Origin: Chloroflexota bacterium
GTDB lineage: Bacteria; Chloroflexota; Dehalococcoidia; Lucifugimonadales; UBA3495
Reading direction: 5' to 3'
Length of the DNA stretch: 43,987 bases
Assembly (NCBI GenBank): GCA_028875655.1
Contig: JAPPCX010000093.1
Location: forward strand, 1-43,987
Shown: in pieces, positions 1 through 7,140 of the stretch
Layout of the letters: each line of letters opens with the position of its first letter
How positions within the stretch are numbered: the stretch's first letter is position 1
The notes under the pieces: generated by a model
Database searches by the model: none
Told to the model about the DNA's origin: nothing
What the model saw: the letters and a program-made list of their open reading frames with translations, nothing else
Made by a program: the position numbers and the translations under genes

Positions 1-5
1 CAGGC

Positions 6-221
6 TTGCTCACAGTCTACACCCCAACCGGCATCCCGACTTTTGAGACAGGCTCAAGTGTGAAGACGTTCCTCATCGTGCTGGGCGTCCTCATCCTCGT
101 GAATGTCATCGTCATGGTGGCGCAAATCCCATTCTTGCCGGTCGTCACCGGGATTTTATTCGTCGGTTGGTTGATCTGGGGCCTGATCGGAGCATTCGTA
201 CCCAGACGAAAGTACGAGTAG
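6..221 (+). CDS. Small two-helix membrane protein (possibly 5'-incomplete)
   Basis: A 71-residue reading frame opens at a TTG six bases from the window edge, so the true start may lie upstream; an internal GTG at 60 is another option. Residues about 20-42 and 44-65 form two strongly hydrophobic segments joined by a short Pro-containing turn. The protein ends in a basic tail (RRKYE), consistent with a small inner-membrane protein with a cytoplasmic C-terminus. I do not recognise the family. The stop codon lies in the putative left end of the neighbouring insertion sequence, so the last residues may not be original. Confidence 0.45.
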   Translation: MLTVYTPTGIPTFETGSSVKTFLIVLGVLILVNVIVMVAQIPFLPVVTGILFVGWLIWGLIGAFVPRRKYE

Positions 222-1471
222 AACAGTGGTATGGCCCGCGCCCTGGACTGCTAGGGCGGGGCCACATCGTTGGGCTACTTCTTCTTGTGCTTCCTGTTGT
301 TGGGTGCCAGTTTGTCGTAGGTCAGGCGTTTGCCCACCATGCGGCGTAATATCTCGGCGATGGCCTTGAATCCGTTGGTGCGCCCCTGATTCTGGCGGTA
401 GGGTAGGCAAACTCGCTGGTGTAGCGGTGCAGATGCTTCGGGCTCACGCAGTGAAACGTGCCAACGTACCCGTGCTTGAACACCGACCAGAGAGATTCAA
501 TACCGTTGGTGGTGACGTCCCCAAGCACGTACTGACCAATGTTATGCTTCACCACCTCGTGGTGGTATCCCATCTCGGAGAGCGGCTTGTAGGCGTCGTG
601 TCCATCGGTATAGACCGTGGAACCGGGAACTACGAACTCCAAGACCATGTCCAGCAGCGTGTCGTTGTCCGCGTTGAAGACCGGGAACATCAGCACCCGA
701 CCACCGGGAGCGTGTTCCTTGATGCCGATGACTGCGACCTTTCCATCCCGCCAGCGATCATGCAGCTTCTTGTCGCCGTGCTTCCATCGTTCCTTGCCGC
801 CCACGTACATTTCATCGACCTCAACGACGCCGGAGAACACATCATAGTCGGGCCGCATCGCCTCGCGGATGCGATGCTCCAGAAACCACGCGGAATACTG
901 CGAAATCTCCAACTGCTCGGACAGTCGCACCGAGCTTTCACCCTTGCGCTCACCGAGCATGATATGAATTGCCATGAGCCATTTCCGGAGGGGCAAGTTC
1001 GTCTCCTCCAGCGTCGTGCCAACCCGAACCGAGAAATACCGCTTGCACTTGCGGCAGCGCCAGCGCATGGGTTTACCGGACGCCGGCATGTACACGTTGG
1101 TGGCTTGGCACTTCGGGCACTGGGGGCCGTCATCGCCCCAGATGACTTCTTCCACGAAGGCTACCGCGGCGTCCTCATCGGGAATCCGTTCCCAGAATGT
1201 CGGCCAGCCGACGATGTCCTGCCGTTCCTTCTTGGTGAGCTTGGGCGCGTCATCGACCGGGATCGGGACCGGGCGCGCCTCGCCCTCGCGGTAGATGTTG
1301 CCTTCCGGAGTAATGCTCAATATGGGTTTGGTATCCATCGTGATTTCCTCCTTTGTGCCTCTTTTTTTGAAGAGAGCAGCGACGAAAATTGCTGTCAAGT
1401 TCTGTCGAAATTGAACCAGGTTCATACTACCCCCATTGTTGCGCGGGTAGTCCTGTGGTATAATTGTTCTA
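219..1471 (-). mobile_element. IS1595-type insertion sequence, approximate limits
   Basis: The element contains one zinc-ribbon/ISXO2-type transposase reading on the minus strand. A weak inverted repeat with core TAGAACA is seen at 219-225 and, inverted, at 1465-1471; about 10 of 15 positions match. The size of about 1.25 kb suits the IS1595 family. The limits are tentative because the repeat is imperfect and I could not identify the 8-bp target duplication expected for the family. Confidence 0.5.
275..1338 (-). pseudogene. IS1595 family transposase, frameshifted near the C-terminus
   Basis: The protein has an N-terminal zinc ribbon (CPKC...CRKC) followed by an ISXO2-like DDE-type domain with VVEVDEMYVGGKE, YTDGHDAY and TNGIESLWSVFKHG, the acidic and N-G-I-E-S motifs of the family. 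I start it at the ATG at 1338 because GGAGG lies 8 bases upstream and the sequence MDTKPILSITPEG begins there; the open frame runs further up without support. After HRYTSEFAY the frame changes. The pentamer GGTAG is present twice in tandem (397-401 and 402-406, plus strand). Removing one copy restores RQNQGRTNGFKAIAEIL and a natural end KHKKK with the stop at 275-277. The insertion sequence is therefore probably inactive unless the frameshift is an assembly error. Confidence 0.8.
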
Positions 1472-1937
1472 TAGCACCGGCCCCCCACCATTTGACCCGG
1501 TTCAGCCTGTGCTTTGGGGCGGCGGGCCGACAATACGGCTCGCCGCACAATTTTTAGATTCAAGTCATGGCACACCTCCTGAGTGAAATTCGACGGTTCT
1601 GGTTGCATGTATCTGGTATAGCACAATCCCCAGCAGACCATCTAACGGATTTCGTTACTGATTATGCCCACGAAAGATCGAATACCCCAACGTTTGGCTG
1701 GAATCCGAGATCGGGCATCCCAACGAATTTCGGATTTCGACATCGGACGTGCCAGCGATTAACGACGCGATGAGATCAGGCACCAAATTGGGTAGAATTG
1801 GGCCGAAATCAACCCCGACCCCGAAATTACCCGGAAAATCACGCGCTCGGTCTTTATTTGGCTTGGGGGCTGACAGGCGCACAGCGTGAACGTGATACTA
1901 TGTGCGGACTGATTTCACGTCGAGGACAAGACCAAGA
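1339..1937. other. Intergenic: IS right flank plus about 450 bp with no recognisable gene
   Basis: The stretch runs from the transposase start to the HEPN-like gene. The first 130 bases are the untranslated right part of the insertion sequence, up to the putative terminal repeat at about 1471. The remaining sequence to 1937 is less GC-rich than its surroundings in places (1700-1760) and shows no reading frame, RNA or repeat that I can support. It may be eroded host sequence disrupted by the insertion. Confidence 0.5.
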
Positions 1938-2327
1938 ATGACTACTCTCACCATCCAAGAACGTGCCGCCGAAATTTTCGCCGACGCCCGTCAGATGCAC
2001 GCCCAAGCCATTGAACGCCTCGAAGCCAGCGACATCCGCGATGCCGCGGAAAAAGCGTGGTGCGCCACCAAGCGAGCCACCGACGCCATGATATTGGCCA
2101 AGACGGGCACGGAAGTTGAATTCTCAACGGACACTAGGCGTGGGTTGATTGAGTTGGCGAAGCAAGGTCGGGCATTTAGCGCTTTGCGAACACGTTACTA
2201 CGCAAGACAAAATATACTGCACGGCGACTGCTTCTACCTCGGGATGTGCGATCCCATTGACGACACTCAACGTCGCATCCGCGAGACTGTTGGCTATATC
2301 GACGACGCCGAGCGTCTGGCATTCTAG
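1938..2327 (+). CDS. HEPN/PaREP1-like protein
   Basis: This is a 129-residue, mostly helical protein. The segment ASDIRDAAEKAWCATKRATDA matches the pattern of PaREP1/HEPN-type helical bundles (small-residue helix followed by AEKAW). The segment YARQNILHGDCFY contains R-x4-H, the arrangement of the HEPN ribonuclease motif. HEPN proteins are commonly nucleases of toxin-antitoxin or defence loci, but small HEPN-like proteins also act as binding partners, so no activity is claimed. I chose the ATG at 1938 over an upstream in-frame ATG at 1902 because the latter adds a low-quality R/T-rich stretch. No nucleotidyltransferase partner is adjacent. Two related proteins lie at 25.0-25.85 kb. Confidence 0.6.
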   Translation: MTTLTIQERAAEIFADARQMHAQAIERLEASDIRDAAEKAWCATKRATDAMILAKTGTEVEFSTDTRRGLIELAKQGRAFSALRTRYYARQNILHGDCFYLGMCDPIDDTQRRIRETVGYIDDAERLAF

Positions 2328-2424
2328 GGCGAAAACATTTCAGATATTGACACTGATGCCGTCTCAGCCTGACGATAGATAGGCGGCCTGCGCCGCAGAC
2401 GATACCCAGCAGGAGACGAGAGAT

Positions 2425-2940
2425 ATGCAAGACAATTTCGACGATGCCCTCGGAGATGCAGCACACGCCCTGGCTGGCCCCAGAGGCCCACTACCGCCCG
2501 GTGTTCACCGCGTGGTGGTGCTGTACGGCGACACGGCCAACCTGGCCAGGGCCGTCGAGGAAGCCGACATGCGGGTGGTGTTCGCCCACTTCCAACTAGA
2601 CGGCGAGGCCATCGACGACGCGGCGATCCCGGACATGACCCCCGAATTTGACCTGCTCTGCGCCAACATCCCCACCGGTGAGGAAACCAGAGCCTTTCAG
2701 TTTGCGCTCCAGTACATACAAATCTGGCAACCGCCGGGGTTCCTGTTGGTAACCTCGGGCGCGTCCAGCCTGCTGTCTGCGCTCCGCGAGACGACCCGGC
2801 CTATGAACTACCGGACCAGCGTACATGTCATTGGCAAGCGCACCTTCATCGTGGGAATGCAGGACGACGCCGACGACACCATGAAAACCGCGCTGTGGGA
2901 GGTTGCGCACAACATCAATCAATTCGACGGCGAGGAATAA
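2425..2940 (+). CDS. Protein resembling a degenerate DNA cytosine-C5 methyltransferase
   Basis: The 171-residue protein is preceded by GGAG 12-15 bases before the ATG. Its plan follows a C5-methyltransferase Rossmann core. VVVLYGDTANLARAVEEAD sits where motif I (DLFxGxGGxxxGxxxAG) would be. FDLLCANIPTGEE sits where motif IV (DxxxxxxPCQ) would be. WQPPGFLLVTSGASSLL resembles the (P)xxFxxENV motif, and GKRTFIVGMQDD resembles motif VIII (QRRxRxFIVGxRxD). The catalytic Cys of motif IV is missing and no target-recognition domain is present, so methylation activity is unlikely. It could be a pseudo-enzyme, a remnant or a chance resemblance. The family assignment is an inference. Confidence 0.4.
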   Translation: MQDNFDDALGDAAHALAGPRGPLPPGVHRVVVLYGDTANLARAVEEADMRVVFAHFQLDGEAIDDAAIPDMTPEFDLLCANIPTGEETRAFQFALQYIQIWQPPGFLLVTSGASSLLSALRETTRPMNYRTSVHVIGKRTFIVGMQDDADDTMKTALWEVAHNINQFDGEE

Positions 2941-3158
2941 AGTCGGAGGGATCGTCGGCCCCAGGCTATTGGTGGTGACTAAGGACCTCGCGTTAGACGA
3001 TGCGAACAACAAATCCAATCAGGAAGACGGCGCTGGTGCCGGGGCTGAGGGCGGATACGGTGTGAATGGGTCCCGCGTGTAGGCAGTGCGTGATGCTAAT
3101 GCCGATGTTCTCCCAAATATCCTACGACGTGCTCTGCCTTCCAACCGGAGCAATGCCA

Positions 3159-3788
3159 ATGGAGCAATGGTTCATGCTGATAATCGACATTTTCCAAACG
3201 ATTTCATCTGTCGTCTTGTCATCAGTCGCAATCGTGCTGGCTGTCATGGTTTATCGAATTCAACGCGACCGGAACAGGGCCAAGCTAATGTTGACAGATG
3301 AATTGATTGAAGACGACGAGCGCGGTGAACCCGCGCAAGGTATTCGGATTCGAAATGTTGGTCTGGTGCGCGCGGTGAACATCAAGCTCTTGGCTGATAT
3401 TGAAGAATGGAAGGACGATCAACTATTGAATTCCAAATTCCATGAACGCTTCGACGCCTATTCGGATAACCTAGCGGTCTTAGAGCCCCAAGAATCTCGA
3501 CTATATGAACTGCCTACACCTGAGGACCGCGATTACATAATCACCGTGATCGCTCAGTGCAAGAACGGTACCGGTGACCATATGAGGTTCCACCAATTGG
3601 GGAGCCAAGTGGACCACAAACCTGGGCACGGATGGATCGCGCTCCGGCGAATCAAGAAAGGAAGGAAAGCGGCGATAAAGAGGTTGGAGCGGCTAGCATC
3701 GGGGAAATCTCCAAGAAGGGGGATAGTTTTTGTGATGGGTGTTGACTCTATGAAAGACCACGACAGTGAATTCGGCGGCGGTGTCTGA
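3159..3788 (+). CDS. Single-pass membrane protein of unknown function
   Basis: With the ATG at 3159 (GGAG eight bases upstream) the product is 209 residues. The open frame also contains ATGs at 3066 and 3153. One transmembrane segment lies at residues about 10-30, followed by a basic stop-transfer stretch (YRIQRDRNRAK). A soluble, probably cytoplasmic domain of about 170 residues follows. It contains EPAQGIRIRNVGLVRAVNIKL, a beta-rich pattern seen in many bacterial proteins with one N-terminal membrane anchor. The C-terminus is highly basic (RRIKKGRKAAIKRLERL) and then acidic. I do not recognise the family. It lies in the accessory segment, and its somewhat lower GC suggests acquisition. Confidence 0.5.
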   Translation: MEQWFMLIIDIFQTISSVVLSSVAIVLAVMVYRIQRDRNRAKLMLTDELIEDDERGEPAQGIRIRNVGLVRAVNIKLLADIEEWKDDQLLNSKFHERFDAYSDNLAVLEPQESRLYELPTPEDRDYIITVIAQCKNGTGDHMRFHQLGSQVDHKPGHGWIALRRIKKGRKAAIKRLERLASGKSPRRGIVFVMGVDSMKDHDSEFGGGV

Positions 3789-3869
3789 TGCGGTCTAGTC
3801 ATTCCCTAAGATCTGGGGAATCCGCACAGCGAGACATATCCGCGACGAAACGGGGGCTAGTGCGGTTGT

Positions 3870-4118
3870 TTGGCCCCGTATCAGCCCATAACGATTAATG
3901 AGTTAGCGGATGGCGCTTGGCAGGGGTACAGCGCCGTGTTGAATTTGAACCTGCGGTGGGAGAGCGGTCAACTGGGGTGGTATGATCCCGCGACGGGAGA
4001 ACATATTCTGACCTACCACGACCAGCGGGAACGGGCAGACAGTGAGCGGGAAGCTCGACTACGCGCCGAAGCGCGGGTTCGCGAACTGGAAGGGCAGTTG
4101 CGTCGCCAAAGCCCCTGA
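3870..4118 (+). pseudogene. C-terminal remnant of a Uma2-family endonuclease
   Basis: The 82 residues align with the C-terminal third of the complete Uma2 protein at 17.06-17.82 kb. ELADGAWQGYSAVLNLNLRW corresponds to ELTDGSLQGYSGVLNLYLRW, DPATGEHI is shared, and both end in a coiled coil rich in Arg, Ala and Glu. The PD-(D/E)xK catalytic part is absent here, and only a TTG at 3870 can open the frame. It is best read as a truncated gene copy. Confidence 0.65.
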
Positions 4119-4143
4119 CGCGACCCAAGTTTAAGGATAAGAC

Positions 4144-5019
4144 TTACGCGCTCCCTGTTGGCAGACGGGCATTTACGTAGTCGTGGAGCTGTTGGAGGAC
4201 GGCGGCGTTTTCTTCCAGCGTGAACTCGTCCACCAGGTAGTCGTGCTCGCCGGTAACGCCGGTGACTGCGCCGGAATCGACCAGGAAGCGGATGCAGTCG
4301 GCGTCGGTTTCGATGTCGGGCAGCAAGTTGCGTCCGATTTCCACCGACAGGGCCGCGACCAGGCCGTAGCCGCCCCAATTAGACGTGCTGGACGCGATGA
4401 GGTGGTTGCAGCCGACGACGGCCGGATGGTCGGGCAGTCGGTCGGCGGTGGCGATGACATCCTGCAGGTTGCCCATGCCGATTTCGTTGCCGCCGTCGCC
4501 GATGCCGATGGAGGGCAGGCCCTGGGTGAACAGGTGGTCAATGCGCGCGGTCTGCGGCGAGATGTCCACGCCGCGCATGTTGCGGTAGATGCCGTCGGCG
4601 TCGGGCGAGCAGCGCTCGATGGAAATTAACAAGGCCGGCTCGCGCTCGCTGATGGTTTCCCGGACGAAATGGCCGTTGATATGGGGGTCATCGATGATGG
4701 GGTACCTGATTATCGGCGACGGGTCGCGTTGACTCCTCGCCCACGAAGCCATCATGTAGGCCAGGGGTTCGTCGGCGGCATAGGCCACCGGGTAGCCCAG
4801 CTCACGGACGGCGTTGCCGATGGCGAAAGCGCCGGGAGGGCCGTCGGTTTCGGGGGCGTCGCTCATTATGATGTAGAACCCGGTGGCGATGATGACCGGG
4901 CCGGGGTGTTGCAGGAGGTACTGCGCCGCCTGGGTGCAGAAGTCAGCGGGGAGATGAGGACGCAGGGCGTTGATGCCCCGGCGGTCGTGGTTCAGGACGA
5001 TGTCTTCGATGGTTGGCAT
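4144..5019 (-). CDS. DUF4392 protein, D-glutamate cyclase C-terminal-like
   Basis: The 291-residue protein contains the signature GIGDGGNEIGMGN at residues 172-184, plus TGFYI (47-51), TDGPPGA (58-64) and IERCS (134-138). These are features of the DUF4392 family, which forms the C-terminal half of mammalian D-glutamate cyclase (DGLUCY). That enzyme converts D-glutamate to 5-oxo-D-proline. The gene lies 133 bp downstream of, and on the same strand as, a DUF1445 gene corresponding to the other half. The two products probably work together. The substrate is inferred from the eukaryotic enzyme and could differ in this bacterium. The ATG at 5019 begins the conserved N-terminus. Confidence 0.8.
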   Translation of the reverse strand: MPTIEDIVLNHDRRGINALRPHLPADFCTQAAQYLLQHPGPVIIATGFYIIMSDAPETDGPPGAFAIGNAVRELGYPVAYAADEPLAYMMASWARSQRDPSPIIRYPIIDDPHINGHFVRETISEREPALLISIERCSPDADGIYRNMRGVDISPQTARIDHLFTQGLPSIGIGDGGNEIGMGNLQDVIATADRLPDHPAVVGCNHLIASSTSNWGGYGLVAALSVEIGRNLLPDIETDADCIRFLVDSGAVTGVTGEHDYLVDEFTLEENAAVLQQLHDYVNARLPTGSA

Positions 5020-5077
5020 TTATGTGTCTCGCTTGGGGCGTGCGGGATCTGGCAATAGTTTGCGAAAGGGTTTCTGG

Positions 5078-5148
5078 ATTCCCGCTTTCGCGGGAATGAC
5101 GGTGGAATTGCGGGAATGACGGTGGTTCGACAGGCTCACCATGAACGG
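5078..5148 (+). repeat. Dispersed palindromic repeat, copy 1, with adjoining second repeat type
   Basis: The palindrome ATTCCCGC-TTTC-GCGGGAAT occupies 5078-5097. GGGAATGACGG units start at 5092 and 5112, 20 bp apart. Directly after comes a copy of a different dispersed motif, TTCGACAGGCTCACCATGAA (5126-5145), related to the one at 9373 inside recG. The whole lies between the DUF1445 and DUF4392 genes. Confidence 0.85.
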
Positions 5149-5152
5149 GGAG

Positions 5153-5950
5153 TTAGATTACGGCGTAGTCGGAGTCGCGGCGGTCGGTGATGAACATTTT
5201 GCCGGGGGCATGGGTGATCATCAACGGGGGCTTGCAGTTGAGGGCGACGGCCTGGGGGGTTACGCCGCAGGCCCAGAAAACCGGGGTTTCGCCGGGTCGG
5301 ATTTCTACGGCGTCGCCGAACTCGGGGTTGTCGATGTCGCGGATGCCGATGGCCGCCGGGTCGCCGATGTGAACGGGCGCGCCGTGGGTGTCGGGGAAGC
5401 GTGAGGTGACCTGAACGGCGCGGACAATCTGCTCGCGGGGGATGGGCCTCATGCTCACCACCATTGGGCCGGAGAACATGCCGGCCGGCCGGGTGGGAAT
5501 GTCGGTGATGTACATGGGCACGTTGCTGTTGGCTTCCTGGTGGCGCAGGGGTATGCCGGAGTCGGACATGGCCGCCTCGAAGGAGAAGCTGCACCCCAGC
5601 AGGAACGAAACCAGGTCGTCGCGCCAGTGATCGGCCACGGACTGGAACTCGCCGACCATCTCGCCGTGCTCGTAGATGCGGTAAGCGGGCACGTCGGTGC
5701 TGATGTCGGCGCCGGGGGCTACGAAGGACGGCTCCACGGAGCCGGCTTCGATGACCTCCAGGATCGGGCAGGGTTGAGGGTTGCGCTGGCAGAACAGCAG
5801 GAAGTCGAAAGCGAGGTCGCGAGGCAGGACGGCCAGGTTGGCCTGGACGTGTCCGTTGGCCAGGCCGGAAGTTACGCCGTCGTATTCGCCGGCGCGGATC
5901 AGGCGGCGGATTTCCGACGGCCGGGTGGGCAGCAAAGTGGCAGTGGTCAT
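5153..5950 (-). CDS. DUF1445 putative hydro-lyase / D-glutamate cyclase family protein
   Basis: The product is 265 residues, the usual length for this family. The start is the ATG at 5950, with GGAG about 7 bases upstream; the open frame extends further but runs into repeat sequence. Family motifs include [14 protein letters not shown] near the N-terminus, [34 protein letters not shown], the MYITDIPT...[14 protein letters not shown] block and a C-terminal [15 protein letters not shown]. The family is annotated as D-glutamate cyclase or hydro-lyase. The adjacent DUF4392 gene supports the cyclase role, because DGLUCY fuses these two domains. It is soluble, with no signal peptide. Confidence 0.85.
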   Translation of the reverse strand: MTTATLLPTRPSEIRRLIRAGEYDGVTSGLANGHVQANLAVLPRDLAFDFLLFCQRNPQPCPILEVIEAGSVEPSFVAPGADISTDVPAYRIYEHGEMVGEFQSVADHWRDDLVSFLLGCSFSFEAAMSDSGIPLRHQEANSNVPMYITDIPTRPAGMFSGPMVVSMRPIPREQIVRAVQVTSRFPDTHGAPVHIGDPAAIGIRDIDNPEFGDAVEIRPGETPVFWACGVTPQAVALNCKPPLMITHAPGKMFITDRRDSDYAVI

Positions 5951-6029
5951 TGGGGTTCTCCGTCCGACGATAGTGGTTTTTGCATGGATGAACAGGATGA
6001 ACGGGATTTTACTGATTTGGACTTTCTGG

Positions 6030-6110
6030 ATTCCCGCCTTCGCGGGAATGACGGGTGAGGGTGGGAATGACGGGTGAGGGCGGGAATGACGGGTGAGGGC
6101 GGGAACGACC
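6030..6110 (+). repeat. Palindromic repeat copy 2 with four-unit tandem tail
   Basis: The palindrome ATTCCCGC-CTTC-GCGGGAAT is at 6030-6049. Four GGGAA(T/C)GAC units start at 6044, 6063, 6082 and 6101, exactly 19 bp apart, giving the longest regular tail after the copy at 42.1 kb. The GCATGGATGAACAGGAT motif precedes it, as at copies 3 and 5. Confidence 0.85.
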
Positions 6111-6189
6111 GGGGGTTGTGCTAGAATTGCGCCGGCATGAGTGATAATAGACGGGGGATGCGCAAGCGTCAATTTGAGCGAGGATGATT

Positions 6190-6296
6190 GTCAGAATCAG
6201 GATTCATAGGATTGCCGGATTATCAGGATTGGCGTAATCCTAACGGTGTCAACTCGATCTTGGGAATCCTAAAATCCAGCAAATCCTGATTCTGAC
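6190..6296. repeat. Inverted repeat pair GTCAGAATCAGGATT
   Basis: GTCAGAATCAGGATT at 6190-6204 is repeated as its exact reverse complement at 6282-6296, 77 bp apart. A third copy lies at 14239-14253 (plus orientation), followed by similar sequence. The pair looks like two opposed copies of a small dispersed repeat and not a transcription terminator, since the loop is long and there is no T-run. Confidence 0.7.
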
Positions 6297-6321
6297 GATT
6301 CCTAACGGCGAAGGTCCCAAG

Positions 6322-6996
6322 TTGTACAACGTGTTCCTACTGACACGCCCCGGCGAGGGGATGGTGTCGCTGGTGAAGCAGATTGACGCCTCAGGCCTGT
6401 CGTGCCGGGCGGGCAGCGACATAGTGGAACTGGAAGACGTGGCGCACACGACGAGCCTGGACGTGGTGCTGCTGGATATGTCGGCGGTGGGAATCGGCGC
6501 GCAAGCGGTGATTGAACAGATCAGCCAGCTGAGCTTGCCGACCATGCTGGTGGTGGATTCCGGCTTTCTGGCCCAATACGATCCGGCGATAAATCCCGAC
6601 GATTTCATCGTCGCGCCGCTGAACGCCACGGAATTGATGGCGCGGGTGGGGCAGATCGTTTTCCGGCGGAACGGACGGAACACCGATCAGGTGGTGCGCG
6701 TCGGCGAGCTGACTATCGACCTGCAAAGCTACGAGGTTACGATGGCGGGGCGGCGCATTTCGCTGACCTACAAGGAGTTCCAACTGCTGACGCTGCTGGC
6801 CTCCAATCCCGGCCGGGTCTATACGCGGGAGGCGCTGCTGAACCAAGTTTGGGGGTACGACTACCTGGGCGGCACGCGCACGGTGGACGTGCACATACGC
6901 CGGCTGCGCTCCAAGGTGGAGGACCCTGACCACCTGTTTGTGGAAACGATCTGGAACGTGGGGTATCGGTTCCGGGACGTGGGGGCTGAGGGGTAG
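6322..6996 (+). CDS. OmpR-type response regulator with degenerate receiver domain
   Basis: The product has 224 residues. Residues 1-115 form a receiver-like domain and 125-220 a winged-helix DNA-binding domain (LTYKEFQLLTLLASNPGRVYTREALL...TVDVHIRRLRSKV...WNVGYRF), typical of OmpR/PhoB regulators. The phosphoacceptor Asp is present at 52 (VVLLDMSA). The N-terminal acidic pair is absent (residues 4-9 read VFLLTR), and the conserved Lys of beta-5 is replaced (FIVAPLNATEL, Ala at 99). No sensor kinase gene is nearby. It probably binds DNA but may not be controlled by ordinary phosphorylation. The start is the TTG at 6322, with GAAGG about 10 bases upstream. Confidence 0.8.
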   Translation: MYNVFLLTRPGEGMVSLVKQIDASGLSCRAGSDIVELEDVAHTTSLDVVLLDMSAVGIGAQAVIEQISQLSLPTMLVVDSGFLAQYDPAINPDDFIVAPLNATELMARVGQIVFRRNGRNTDQVVRVGELTIDLQSYEVTMAGRRISLTYKEFQLLTLLASNPGRVYTREALLNQVWGYDYLGGTRTVDVHIRRLRSKVEDPDHLFVETIWNVGYRFRDVGAEG

Positions 6997-7007
6997 GGCT
7001 ATATTTG

Positions 7008-7115
7008 CATGGATGAACAGGATTGTACTGATTTGGCTTTCCTGGATTCCCGCTTTCGCGGGAATGACGGGTAAAACTGCGGAAATGACGGTGAAGGGAG
7101 CGGGGATGACGGTGA
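7008..7115 (+). repeat. Palindromic repeat copy 3 with leader motif and tail
   Basis: GCATGGATGAACAGGAT lies at about 7008-7024. The palindrome ATTCCCGC-TTTC-GCGGGAAT is at 7046-7065. Tail units begin at 7060, 7081 and 7102, 21 bp apart. It fills the gap between the convergent response regulator and recG genes, and its hairpin could act as a terminator for either. Confidence 0.8.
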
Positions 7116-7140
7116 TTGCCTGGGATTTTTTTGATCTGGG

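Larger units (their letters stand above)
5951..6321. other. Intergenic: repeat cluster between divergent genes
   Basis: About 370 bp separates the DUF1445 gene (minus) and the response regulator (plus). It holds a copy of the GCATGGATGAACAGGAT dispersed motif (5983-5999) and palindrome copy 2 with its tail (6030-6110). It also holds a 15-bp perfect inverted repeat (6190-6204 and 6282-6296). No gene is seen. Both flanking promoters must lie here, but I cannot point to convincing -35/-10 boxes. Confidence 0.6.

Noticed and set aside
427-1557. 376-codon plus-strand frame antisense to the transposase
   Set aside because: It mirrors the minus-strand IS1595 transposase, which has clear motifs and a ribosome site. 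The plus-strand translation has no recognisable domain.
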